Below, one piece after another: positions 33,790 through 42,011 of a stretch of DNA of 64,000 nucleotides. Under the pieces are notes generated by a model. The model searched no databases. It worked only from the letters and a program-made list of their open reading frames with translations, and was not told where the DNA came from. The stretch lies in contig NZ_JAGGML010000001.1 in NCBI RefSeq assembly GCF_017875275.1, forward strand, positions 3,927,001 through 3,991,000, given 5' to 3'. Position 1 is the first letter of the stretch, and every line of letters starts with the position of its first letter. Made by a program: the position numbers and the translations under genes. Source of the stretch: Xanthobacter flavus. Lineage in GTDB: Bacteria; Pseudomonadota; Alphaproteobacteria; Rhizobiales; Xanthobacteraceae.

Positions 33790-34032
33790 ATAGACTGCTA
33801 TGCGGGACTGGATGTGTCGCTCGAGGCGACGCACGTTTGCGTGGTGAATGGCGAGGGCAAGGTCATTCGGGAAGGGATATTGCCCTTTGATCCGGATGCC
33901 ATCGAGCTGTTCCTGGCCGAAATGCAGGCCTTTTCGGCACTCTGCTGGAAGAGGTTTCGGGGCGGCGGATCATTGAGATCCGGCAGAACATCAAGGCTGT
34001 TGGCGTACCAATGCGCGTCGCCGGACCCTTGA
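33790..34032 (+). pseudogene. IS110-family transposase fragment, truncated
   Basis: The frame DCYAGLDVSLEATHVCVVNG (from 33793) is the N terminus of an IS110 transposase with the first DEDD Asp. It continues to FDPDAIELFLAEMQ and then becomes unrelated sequence (AFSALCWKRFRGG) before a stop at 34032. The stop at 33784 and the missing ATG leave no start. The 230 bases after it, up to the end of the isomerase gene at 34262, show nothing I recognise. It differs from the intact IS110 element at 62225. Confidence 0.65.
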
Positions 34033-34261
34033 AGGCCGAGACCGGGGCTCCCGCCCTTGCTCCGGGCTTTCGGCATCCTTTGAATGAGGCGACCCCAGAG
34101 AAGGGGGGCCACAGGCAACAGAACTCCGGCCTCAGCAGGCTATTCATTCAAGATGCGGACCGTTACATAACGTCCCTTCGAGACACCGTCTCCCATAATC
34201 TTCATGGCAACCTCGGTAGAACCGGTTCGGGCCTATGAAGCGGGATTTCGCTTGCGCCCTT

Positions 34262-34897
34262 TCACTCAGCGTCGGGCTGGCTGGCGGGATGAGCGGCGGC
34301 GAAGGCGGGGTGGGTCGCCGCCAGGGCCTCCACGCGCAGGATGCGGGGAAAGGTCTCCAGCGGAACGTCGAAGCGCCGGGCGGAATAGAGTTGTGGGATC
34401 AGGAAGACGTCCGCCAGCCCCGGCGCGGGGCCGAAGCAATAGCCCTCGTCGCCGATCAGCGCCTCCACCGCGCGGAAGCCGTCCGTGACCCAGCGGGCGA
34501 TCCAGGCGGAGACGGCCGCCTCGTCCTGGTCGAGGGCCTGGCGCAAATAGGCGAGCTGGGAGGAGTTGTTGGGCGGGTGGATGTCGCAGCCGATGATGGC
34601 CGCCACGGACCGCACCTTGGCCCGCGCCACCGCATCCGTCGGCAGCAGGGGCGGGGCGGGATGGGTCTCTTCCAGATAGTCGAGGATGGCGGGGGACTGG
34701 ATGAGCACCGTCCCGTCGTCGAGTTCCAGCGCCGGCACCCGCTCCTGCGGATTGAGGGCGCGATAGGCGGGGGCATGCTGCTCCCCGCCGTTGCGCACCA
34801 GATGCACCGGCACCTGCTCCACAGCGATCCCCTTCAGCGCCAGCGCGATGCGCACCCGGTAGGCCGCCGAGGAGCGCCAGTAGGTGAAGAGCCGCAC
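34262..34897 (-). CDS. maiA: Maleylacetoacetate isomerase (zeta-class GST)
   Basis: A 211-residue zeta-class GST that isomerises maleylacetoacetate to fumarylacetoacetate with glutathione. The N terminus VRLFTYWRSSAAYRVRIALA is the zeta motif SSxxxRVRIALxLK (the Cys usually after the Ser pair is Ala here); NPQERVPALELDDGTVLIQS and GLADVFLIPQLYSARR are also typical. The GTG at 34897 is used because TGAGG lies 5 bases before it, just behind the fumarylacetoacetase stop; the longer open frame overlaps that gene. As the last gene of the hmgA-fahA operon it fits the second homogentisate step. Confidence 0.9.
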   Translation of the reverse strand: MRLFTYWRSSAAYRVRIALALKGIAVEQVPVHLVRNGGEQHAPAYRALNPQERVPALELDDGTVLIQSPAILDYLEETHPAPPLLPTDAVARAKVRSVAAIIGCDIHPPNNSSQLAYLRQALDQDEAAVSAWIARWVTDGFRAVEALIGDEGYCFGPAPGLADVFLIPQLYSARRFDVPLETFPRILRVEALAATHPAFAAAHPASQPDAE

Positions 34898-34904
34898 GGC
34901 CGCC

Positions 34905-36224
34905 TCACACCGCCGGGGCGGGCAGGATGGTGCCGCGGCACGCGCCGAAGCCGATGGAGGCGAAGCCGTCGCGGGTCGCCCGGCCCTGGATGATGAGGGT
35001 GTCGCCATCCTCCAGGAACCGCCGCTCCTCCCCTGAGGCGAGGGTGAGCGGCGCCCTGCCACCCTGCGTCAGCTCCAGCAGGCTGCCGAAGCTGTCCGGC
35101 GTCGGGCCGGAGATGGTGCCGGTGCCCAGTAGATCGCCGGGATTGAGATTGCAGCCGCCGGAGGCGTGGTGCGCCACCAGTTGGGCGAAGGTCCAGTAGA
35201 GGTCGCGCGACGAACCGCGGGAAAGCAGGTGTGGCGCCAGCCCCTGCGCCCGCATGGCCGGCGTCTCGATGAGCACGTCGAGGGTAAGGTCGAGGGCGCC
35301 GGTCGACTGGTCGTCCGCGTCCATCAGATAGGCAAGCGGAGCGGGGTCTCCCTCCGGGCGCGGGGGCTGGGCGATGCGGAAGGGGGCGAGCGCCTCGGGC
35401 ATCACCACCCAGGGCGAGAGGGTGGTGGCGAAGTTCTTGGCGAGGAAGGGGCCGAGGGGCTGATATTCCCAGCCCTGGATGTCGCGCGCCGACCAGTCGT
35501 TCAGCAGGCAGAAGCCGGCGATGTGGCCGGCCGCCGCGCCGATGGGGATGGGCTCGCCCAGTGCATTGCCGGCGCCGATGAACACGCCCAGCTCCAGCTC
35601 GTAGTCGAGATTGCGGGAGGGACCGAAGCTGGGCTCCGCTTCCTCCGCCCGCTTGCGCTGGCCGTTGGGCCGCCGCACCGAACCCGCCGACACGCCGATG
35701 GAGGAGGCGCGGCCGTGATAGCCGATGGGCACGTATTTGTAGTTGGGCAGGAGCGGATTGTCCGGCCGGAACAGCTTGCCCACGTTGGTGGCGTGGCTGA
35801 TACCGGCATAGAAATCCGTATAGTCGCCGATGGCGGCGGGCAGGTGCATCCTGCAGTCCGCCGCGTGGTGGAGCAGCGCGCCGGCATGACGCTCCACGGT
35901 CGCATGCTCCTGCCCGGCGGCGTCGAGCAGGTCCACCAGCCGCGCGCGCAGCGCCCGCCGGGGCTCGGCGCCCAAGGCGAAGAAGGCGTTGAGCGTCGGT
36001 CCCGACGCCGCCTGCGCCGCGTCCGACGCGGCGCCCGCGAACAGGCCGAGGGCGAGCGCCGCGCCGAGGTCCAGGATCTCTTCGCCGATGGCGACGCCGC
36101 CGCGCGGCGCCCCGCCGTTCGGGCTGAAGATGCCGAAGGGGAGGTTCTGAATCGGGAAATCGGCATGGCCGTTGGCGGAGGTCACCCAGCTTTGGCGGGC
36201 GGGATCATGGGTCGCGTCGATCAT
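34905..36224 (-). CDS. fahA: Fumarylacetoacetase
   Basis: A 439-residue hydrolase that splits fumarylacetoacetate to fumarate and acetoacetate, the last step of the homogentisate (tyrosine/phenylalanine) pathway. The family N terminus SWVTSANGHADFPIQNLPFG is followed by DFYAGISHATNVGKLF with the catalytic His region, VPIGYHGRASS, LDYELELGVFIG with metal-binding acids, NDWSARDIQGWEYQPLGPF and NPGDLLGTGTISGP. Length agrees with bacterial FahA. It lies 67 bases behind hmgA and 7 before the isomerase. Confidence 0.96.
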   Translation of the reverse strand: MIDATHDPARQSWVTSANGHADFPIQNLPFGIFSPNGGAPRGGVAIGEEILDLGAALALGLFAGAASDAAQAASGPTLNAFFALGAEPRRALRARLVDLLDAAGQEHATVERHAGALLHHAADCRMHLPAAIGDYTDFYAGISHATNVGKLFRPDNPLLPNYKYVPIGYHGRASSIGVSAGSVRRPNGQRKRAEEAEPSFGPSRNLDYELELGVFIGAGNALGEPIPIGAAAGHIAGFCLLNDWSARDIQGWEYQPLGPFLAKNFATTLSPWVVMPEALAPFRIAQPPRPEGDPAPLAYLMDADDQSTGALDLTLDVLIETPAMRAQGLAPHLLSRGSSRDLYWTFAQLVAHHASGGCNLNPGDLLGTGTISGPTPDSFGSLLELTQGGRAPLTLASGEERRFLEDGDTLIIQGRATRDGFASIGFGACRGTILPAPAV

Positions 36225-36291
36225 GGGACATCCGGAAAGCGGGAACGGCGGGGCCTGCGCGGACTTCGGGGGAGGCGGCGTCAGGCGGGTG

Positions 36292-37659
36292 CTACCACGC
36301 CGCGCGGCGGTTGGGGGCGAAGCGCTTCTTCAGGCCGGCCCAGCAGTCCACATAGTCGGCCTGCAGTTGTGGCACGCCGGCCGCATAGGCGGTGACGCGC
36401 TGGGGCAGGCGGGTCTCGAACATGAAGGCCATGGTGTTTTCCAGCTTCACCGGCGTCTGCGGGCCGGTGGAGGCGTGCTCGAAGGCGGCGGTGTCCGGGC
36501 CGTGGGGCAGCATCAGATTGTGCAGGGAGAAGCCGCCCGGTTCGAACCCCTCGGGCTTGGCATCGTAGACGCCGAAGATGAGGCCCATGAATTCGGACAT
36601 GATGTTGCGATGATACCACGGCGGGCGGAAGGTGTTCTCCGCCACCATCCAGCGTTCGGGAAAGAGCACGAAGTCGATGTTCGCCGTGCCCGGCGTGCCC
36701 GAGGGCGAGGTTAGCACGGTGAAGATGGACGGGTCCGGGTGATCGAACAGCAGCGCCCCCACGGGCGAGAAGGCGCGCAGATCATATTTCCACGGCGCGT
36801 AATTGCCGTGCCAGGCCACCACGTCGAGGGGCGACTGGCCGATCTCGGCCATATGCAGCTCCCCGCCCCATTTCACATAGAGGCGGGAGGGCTCCTCCTT
36901 GTCCTCATAGGCGGCGACGGGGGTGAGGAAATCGCGCGGGTTGGCGAGGCAATTGGCGCCGATGGGGCCGCGATCCGGCAGAGTGAAGGTCGCGCCGTAA
37001 TTCTCGCAGACATAGGCACGGGCGGGCCCGTCAGTCAGCTCCACCTTGAAGATCACGCCGCGCTGGATGAGGCAGATCTCCCCTGGCGCGATGTCGATGA
37101 CGCCGAATTCGGTGCGAAAGCGCAGAGCACCCTGCTGCGCGACCACAAGCAACTCGCCGTCCGCATTGAAGAAATAGTCGTTCTCCATGGACGCAGTGAC
37201 GAACGCCATGTGCGCCGCCATCCCACCCTGGCTGTCCGCGTCCCCCGCCGTGGTGAGGGTGGCAAGGCCGCTCAGGAAGGTACGCTTCTCCTGCGGCAGG
37301 GGGATGGCGCTCCAGCGATACTGCCCGAGCGCGAGCTCGCTCTCGTCCCGCGCCATGGGGGCGGTGCGCACCAGGCCCTTGTCCACCCGCCGGTAGCGGC
37401 CGGAATGCTTCACCGTGGGGCGGATGCGATAGAGCCAGGAGCGTTCGTTCACCGCCTGCGGTGCGGTGAAGGGCGAGCCGGAAAGCTGCTCCGCGTAGAG
37501 GCCGAAATTGACCTTCTGCGGCGAGTTGCGGCCCACCGGCAGTGCGCCCTCGATGGCTTCCGTCTCGAACGCATTGCCGAAGCCGGACATGTAGCCGGGC
37601 GCGCGCACGCTGGACCGCACGGCCGGGCCCTGAAAGGCCGCATAAGGCTGGATCGTCAT
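36292..37659 (-). CDS. hmgA: Homogentisate 1,2-dioxygenase
   Basis: A 455-residue iron(II) ring-cleavage dioxygenase that opens homogentisate to maleylacetoacetate. Diagnostic sequences are [40 protein letters not shown] and the Fe ligands in [15 protein letters not shown] (His and Glu) and [12 protein letters not shown] (His). GGAGG lies 6 bases before the ATG. It is the third gene of the minus operon after the MBL-fold gene and a binding protein, followed by fahA and maiA. Confidence 0.97.
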   Translation of the reverse strand: MTIQPYAAFQGPAVRSSVRAPGYMSGFGNAFETEAIEGALPVGRNSPQKVNFGLYAEQLSGSPFTAPQAVNERSWLYRIRPTVKHSGRYRRVDKGLVRTAPMARDESELALGQYRWSAIPLPQEKRTFLSGLATLTTAGDADSQGGMAAHMAFVTASMENDYFFNADGELLVVAQQGALRFRTEFGVIDIAPGEICLIQRGVIFKVELTDGPARAYVCENYGATFTLPDRGPIGANCLANPRDFLTPVAAYEDKEEPSRLYVKWGGELHMAEIGQSPLDVVAWHGNYAPWKYDLRAFSPVGALLFDHPDPSIFTVLTSPSGTPGTANIDFVLFPERWMVAENTFRPPWYHRNIMSEFMGLIFGVYDAKPEGFEPGGFSLHNLMLPHGPDTAAFEHASTGPQTPVKLENTMAFMFETRLPQRVTAYAAGVPQLQADYVDCWAGLKKRFAPNRRAAW

Positions 37660-37687
37660 CTGGACCTCCGGGGTGTCAGGCGCGCCG

Positions 37688-38929
37688 TCAGGATTTGCCC
37701 AGCGGACAGCCGGTCTCGCCGGGGCGGAAGACTTCGCTCGCGGGCAGGGTGGTGACGGGCTTGTAGAAGTCCCATGGACCCTTGCTCTCGGCGGGGCTCT
37801 TCACCTCGTACAGGGTGAGGTCGTAGAGCACGCGGCCATCGGGGCGGATGCTGGCGGCGTGGCCGAAATAGTCCACCGGAAGGTCGCGCATCTGCGCATT
37901 CACCTTGCCCGCGTCGTCGGATCCGGCCGCGGCCACGGCCTTCAGATAATGCTTCACCGAGGCATAGACCGAGGCCTGCTGCTTGGTGGGCATGCGGCCC
38001 ACCTTCGCCTCGAAGCGCCTGGCGAAGGCCCGGGCCTCGTCGTTCTGGTCCCAGTAGAAGCCGGTGGAGACCAGAAGCCCCTTGGCCAGCGGCAGGCCCA
38101 TGGCCTTGATGTCGGTGAGGAACACGAGGAAGCCCGCGAGCTTCTGGCCACCGGAGGTGATGCCGAATTCCGCCGCCTGCTTCACTGCGTTGCTGGTGTC
38201 GCCGCCCACGTTGGTCAGGCCGATCACCTGCGCCTTGGACGCCTGCGCCTGAAGCAGGAAGGAGGAGAGGTCCGGCGCGCCGAGGGGATGGCGCGCGCTG
38301 CCGAGAACCTTGCCACCGGCGGAGGCCACCGCGGCCGCCGCGTCCCGCTCCATGGCGTGGCCGAACGAATAATCGACCGTGATGAAATACCAGCTCTTGC
38401 CATTGGCGAGCGCCGTCACCGCCTTGCCGGTGGCGTTGGCCAGCGCATAGGTGTCGTCCGCCCAATGGGTGGAATAGGGCGAGCAGGCCTTGCCGGTCAG
38501 TTCGGAGACGGCGGCGCCGGAGATCAGCAGCGTCTTTTTCTTCTCGCGGGCGATCTCCTGCGCGGCCAGGGCGACGGAGCTGACGGGCAGGTCGGCCACC
38601 GCATCCACGCCGCCCTCGTCGAACCACTTCCGCAGGGTGGCGCCGCCCACGTCCGCCTTGTTCTGGTGGTCGCCGGAGATGATCTCCACCGGCACGCCGG
38701 CGACCTTGCCGCCGAAATCCTCGGCGGCGAGTTCCGCGGCCACCACCGAGCCCCGCCCGCCGATGTCCGCGAACTGTCCGCCCATGTCGCCGAGCACGCC
38801 GATGCGCACCACATTGTCCGACATCTGCGCCCGCGCCGGCATGGCGGCGGTGGTGGCGAGCGCGAGGGCGGCCAACATCTGCGCGGCGAGCGGCGCGCGC
38901 GACTTCAGCACCTGACCTTCAATCTGCAT
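37688..38929 (-). CDS. ABC transporter substrate-binding protein, orphan
   Basis: A 413-residue HAAT-type periplasmic binding protein. The signal peptide [20 protein letters not shown] ends near PARAQ, and the mature start is [20 protein letters not shown]. Further family phrases are [20 protein letters not shown] and [20 protein letters not shown]. The ATG at 38929 has GGGAGG 5 bases upstream. No permease or ATPase gene is beside it, so it must use another transporter of the cell. Its place in the homogentisate operon suggests that it binds an aromatic acid such as a hydroxyphenylacetate or homogentisate. Confidence 0.88.
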   Translation of the reverse strand: MQIEGQVLKSRAPLAAQMLAALALATTAAMPARAQMSDNVVRIGVLGDMGGQFADIGGRGSVVAAELAAEDFGGKVAGVPVEIISGDHQNKADVGGATLRKWFDEGGVDAVADLPVSSVALAAQEIAREKKKTLLISGAAVSELTGKACSPYSTHWADDTYALANATGKAVTALANGKSWYFITVDYSFGHAMERDAAAAVASAGGKVLGSARHPLGAPDLSSFLLQAQASKAQVIGLTNVGGDTSNAVKQAAEFGITSGGQKLAGFLVFLTDIKAMGLPLAKGLLVSTGFYWDQNDEARAFARRFEAKVGRMPTKQQASVYASVKHYLKAVAAAGSDDAGKVNAQMRDLPVDYFGHAASIRPDGRVLYDLTLYEVKSPAESKGPWDFYKPVTTLPASEVFRPGETGCPLGKS

Positions 38930-39030
38930 GTTTTCCTCCCGAAGGCGTGCGCCGTCGTTCCTGCGACGCTGCGCCGGTTCCAATGCGTGCGAACGTGTGC
39001 CGGCCGTGGCGGACGGACCGGGCCGGAGCC

Positions 39031-39999
39031 TCAGTCCTCCAGGGCCTGCCACATCTCCATGTCGCGCTCGGCGGTCCAGATGCGCGGGTTGTCGATGCCC
39101 TGCGCCTCGTCATAGGCGCGCGCGATGTCGAACGGCATGCAGTGCTCGAAGATCACCCAGTGGCCGTACCTGGGGCGCATCTGGCGCATGGCTTCGGCAT
39201 AGACGGTCTTCAGGTCATGCCCGGCCTTCACGCCCGCCTCGGCGATGGCGAAGGCATCGCGCAGGAAGGCCCGGGTCTCGTCCAGCCCGGCCTTGATCTG
39301 ATCCGGCGTCACCAGCGCCTCGCCGCGTCCCGGCACCAGCTTCTGCGCGCCGAGGGTCTCCAGCCGGTCGAGCGTCTGCGGCCAGTCCCGGAAATGGGCG
39401 TCGCCGCAATAGGGGGTGGCGCCGTATTCCACGAGGTCGCCGGCGAACAGAACCTTCTCCTTCGGCAGCCAGGCGATGGTGTCGCCACGGGTGTGGCCGC
39501 GGCCGGCATGGATGATGCGCACCTCCCGCGAGCCCAGCCACAGGGTCATTTCCTGGTGGAAGGTCATGGTCGGCCAGGTCAGGCCGGGAATGGTGTCCTG
39601 TGCCCGGAACAGGCGGGGAAAGCGCTGGATCTCGGACGCCATATCCTGCGCGCCGCGCTCCACGATCATGTCGCGGGTGACGTCGGAGGCGATGACGTTG
39701 ATGCGCTCCTCGAAGCCGGCGGCGCCCAGCACCCGCACAGCGTGGTAATGGGTGAGCAGCACGTGGCGGATGGGCTTGTCGGTGACGGCGCGGATGCGGG
39801 CCACCAGCTCCTTCGCCATCACCGGCGTCGCGCGCGCATCGATGATGAGCACGCTGTCGTCGCCGATGATGACGCCGGAATTGGGATCGCCCTCGGCGGT
39901 GAGGGCGAACACGCCGTCCGCCAACTCGGTGAAGATTTCCTTCTTCTCGGCGAGGTCGCCCTGGCTGGCGAAGGTCTTTGTGGCGGCGGCGGTGGTCAC
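39031..39999 (-). CDS. Metallo-beta-lactamase fold protein with variant metal motif
   Basis: A 322-residue MBL-fold protein. The metal motif is HVLLTHYHAVRVLGAAGF (His84, His86) instead of HxHxDH, so the Asp-His pair is changed to Val-Arg. Later parts are kept: IIHAGRGHTRGDTIAWLPKE and LFAGDLVEYGATPYC. The GTG at 39999 has GGGAGGA 7 bases upstream. It is the first gene of the minus operon that continues with the binding protein, hmgA, fahA and maiA, and is divergent from a MarR gene. Function unknown; the same HYHAVRV form seems to be a family feature rather than damage. Confidence 0.8.
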   Translation of the reverse strand: MTTAAATKTFASQGDLAEKKEIFTELADGVFALTAEGDPNSGVIIGDDSVLIIDARATPVMAKELVARIRAVTDKPIRHVLLTHYHAVRVLGAAGFEERINVIASDVTRDMIVERGAQDMASEIQRFPRLFRAQDTIPGLTWPTMTFHQEMTLWLGSREVRIIHAGRGHTRGDTIAWLPKEKVLFAGDLVEYGATPYCGDAHFRDWPQTLDRLETLGAQKLVPGRGEALVTPDQIKAGLDETRAFLRDAFAIAEAGVKAGHDLKTVYAEAMRQMRPRYGHWVIFEHCMPFDIARAYDEAQGIDNPRIWTAERDMEMWQALED

Positions 40000-40104
40000 G
40001 CGGCGGTCCTCCCTTGAGAGGGCGCCGGACGGACGAGCGGGCCCGATATCGGACCCGCCGAAATCCTCCCGCGCGCTTCCCTCATCCCCGGCTGTTTGAT
40101 ATAG

Positions 40105-40149
40105 CGCAATTGGTTGCGACTGAGACGATGTTATGCAGTTGCAACTGCA
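40105..40149. promoter_or_regulatory. Two palindromes between the MBL/hmg operon and MarR gene
   Basis: TGCAGTTGCAACTGCA (40134-40149) is a perfect 16-base palindrome. CGCAA-TTGG-TTGCG (40105-40118) is a second, 5-base-arm dyad just upstream. Both lie in the 194-base gap between the divergent starts at 39999 and 40194, and suit a MarR dimer acting on both promoters. Confidence 0.65.
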
Positions 40150-40193
40150 ACAGTCAAGGGCCCCGCAGGGCCGGCGTCTCACGTTACGGGTCC

Positions 40194-40667
40194 ATGGCCA
40201 TGTCGAAGCGCAAGGTTGAAAAGCTCAACCTCCTGAAATTCGTGCCGTTTCGCCTCAATCGGCTGGCGGCGGAATTCTCCACCGCGCTCGCGGCCGAATA
40301 CATGGCGCGCTACAAGATCGACATTCCCGAGTGGCGGGTTCTGGCCACCCTCGGCCTGCACGATGCGCCGCGCAGCGCGCAATACGTGGTCCGCTGCACA
40401 CGCACCCACAAATCGCGCATCAGCCGGGCGGTGAGCGCGCTGGCGGAAATGGGCTATGTGGCGCGCCTCGACAGCGCCGAGGACCGCCGCGAGGTGATGC
40501 TGGAGCTGACCCCGCAGGGCCGCGCCATCTATGGCGAACTTGTGCCGCTGCTGCTGAAGCGCGAGGAGGCCATCCTCTCCTGCCTCACGGCGGAGGAACA
40601 GGCCCAGCTCGACCACCTCATGGACAAGCTGGAAAAGAGCTTCGACCTGGTGCAGTGCGCGGACTGA
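40194..40667 (+). CDS. MarR family transcriptional regulator
   Basis: A 157-residue MarR-type regulator: LLKFVPFRLNRLAAEFSTAL, the recognition region VVRCTRTHKSRISRAVSALA and the wing YVARLDSAEDRREVMLELTP. Start at ATG 40194; an ATG two codons later is also possible. It is divergent from the MBL/hmg operon and next to the palindromes at 40105-40149, so it probably controls that operon and itself in response to an aromatic acid. It is convergent with a second MarR gene. Confidence 0.9.
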   Translation: MAMSKRKVEKLNLLKFVPFRLNRLAAEFSTALAAEYMARYKIDIPEWRVLATLGLHDAPRSAQYVVRCTRTHKSRISRAVSALAEMGYVARLDSAEDRREVMLELTPQGRAIYGELVPLLLKREEAILSCLTAEEQAQLDHLMDKLEKSFDLVQCAD

Positions 40668-40705
40668 CGGGCCGAGCGACGGTCCGCCCCTGCGGCGCTT
40701 GAGCC

Positions 40706-41170
40706 TCACCCCCGCTCGACGAGCGACTGGGCGCGGGCGAGCACCTTGTCCATGGCCCGCTCCAGCACCTCCCGCTCCTCCGCATCGAGGTCTTGCAGCA
40801 GATCCTGTTCCCGCGCCTGCGCGAGGGGCACGATCTTGCGGAACAGGGTCCGGCCCGCGGGCGTGAGGGTGAGGATCTTGGCGCGCCGGTCGGCATCGTC
40901 GGCGGCGCGGGTGATGAGGTCGGCCTCCTCCAGCCGGGCGACGGCGCGGCTCACCTGCATCTTGTCGAGGGTGGAATAGGCGCTGATGTCCTTCGCGGCC
41001 ATGGCGCCGTTGGCGCCGAGGGCGGCCAGCACCCGCCATTCGGCGCGGCTGATGCCGAAGCGATCCGCATAGAGCTGCGCCACCGCCATGGACACCCGTT
41101 CCGCCAGCACCGCGAGGCGATAGGGGAAGAAGGCGCCGAGCGCGAACGGCACGCCTTCGTGTTTCGCCAT
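40706..41170 (-). CDS. MarR family transcriptional regulator
   Basis: A 154-residue MarR-type regulator with MAVAQLYADRFGISRAEWRV, the helix-turn-helix STLDKMQVSRAVARLEEADL and the wing RAADDADRRAKILTLTPAGR. The ATG at 41170 has GGGAGG upstream; the longer frame to 41293 would run through the operator. It is divergent from the VOC gene at 41376, with two copies of an AGTAACGTT-type site between. It differs clearly from the other MarR protein, so the two probably recognise different sites. Confidence 0.9.
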   Translation of the reverse strand: MAKHEGVPFALGAFFPYRLAVLAERVSMAVAQLYADRFGISRAEWRVLAALGANGAMAAKDISAYSTLDKMQVSRAVARLEEADLITRAADDADRRAKILTLTPAGRTLFRKIVPLAQAREQDLLQDLDAEEREVLERAMDKVLARAQSLVERG

Positions 41171-41192
41171 TCCGCGTGCCTCCCGCCTCGTT

Positions 41193-41210
41193 GATAACGT
41201 TGGTGACTTA
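41193..41210. promoter_or_regulatory. MarR-type site, copy 1
   Basis: GATAACGTTGGTGACTTA matches the second copy (AGTAACGTTTGTTACTTA, 41313-41332 region) at 14 of 18 positions. It lies 22 bases before the MarR start at 41170, in the right place for autorepression. Confidence 0.5.
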
Positions 41211-41314
41211 TACACCACCGCAGTGCGCTTCGGCCAGCGGGAGCCGTTCGGCGAGATGATGGGTTCGCTCGGATGGAATCGTCTCATCTGCAACGAATTT
41301 CGCTTGCGCCATAT

Positions 41315-41330
41315 AGTAACGTTTGTTACT
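41315..41330. promoter_or_regulatory. MarR-type operator, copy 2
   Basis: AGTAAC-GTTT-GTTACT is a perfect 6-base inverted repeat with a 4-base spacer, 45 bases before the VOC gene start. With copy 1 it forms a pair for control of the divergent transcripts. Confidence 0.6.
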
Positions 41331-41375
41331 TATTGTGCCGGCCCCTTACAGCCCAACAACGAACGGGAGGACGAC

Positions 41376-41915
41376 ATGCTCGTCGAGAAGATCCATCACG
41401 TCGCCTATCGCTGCCGGGATGCGAAGGAGACCGTCGATTTCTACCGGGACATCCTGGACATGGAGCTGGTCGGCGCCATCGCCGAGGACAAGGTGCCTTC
41501 CACCAAGGCGCCCGATCCCTACATGCACATCTTTCTCGATGCGGGTGCCGGCAGCATCCTCGCCTTCTTCGAATTGCCGAACTCCCCGCCCCAGGGGCGC
41601 GACCCCAACACCCCCGAATGGGTGCAGCACATCGCCTTCCAGGTGGGGAGCATCGATGCGCTGGAGCAGGTGAAGGCGAAGGCTGAGGCCGCCGGCATCG
41701 AAGTCGTCGGCCCCACCGACCACGACATCTTCAAGTCCATCTATTTCTTTGATCCCTCCGGCCACCGCCTGGAGCTTGCCGCCTGGACCACCACGCCCGA
41801 GGTGCTGGCGCGGCTGAAGGCGGTGGCGCCCGCGATGATCGCGGAATGGGCCGAGACCAAGACGCCGCCGCGCCACGCCGCCTGGCTGCACGAGAAGGAA
41901 TTCGGCGCGCACTGA
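41376..41915 (+). CDS. VOC family protein (glyoxalase/dioxygenase superfamily)
   Basis: A 179-residue vicinal-oxygen-chelate protein of two beta-alpha-beta-beta-beta modules. The likely metal ligands are His in EKIHHVAYRCRD, His in WVQHIAFQV and Glu in GHRLELAAWT. It is half the length of 4-hydroxyphenylpyruvate dioxygenase, so it is not that enzyme. It may be a glyoxalase-like lyase, isomerase or small ring-cleaving dioxygenase. It is the first gene of a plus operon with the flavin monooxygenase and small protein and is under the MarR-type sites. Confidence 0.82.
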   Translation: MLVEKIHHVAYRCRDAKETVDFYRDILDMELVGAIAEDKVPSTKAPDPYMHIFLDAGAGSILAFFELPNSPPQGRDPNTPEWVQHIAFQVGSIDALEQVKAKAEAAGIEVVGPTDHDIFKSIYFFDPSGHRLELAAWTTTPEVLARLKAVAPAMIAEWAETKTPPRHAAWLHEKEFGAH

Positions 41916-42011
41916 CGCGCGCCCCGCCGCGCCTCACGGGGCAGCGCAGGACGACGAGAGGCCGCAAAGGCCCGGATCCATTTTGAGGAAACGTTCGGGA
42001 GACCGGCTCCG

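Noticed and set aside
41376-41915. 4-hydroxyphenylpyruvate dioxygenase
   Set aside because: It is next to the homogentisate genes and has the VOC fold, but at 179 residues it is half the needed length and lacks the C-terminal iron domain.
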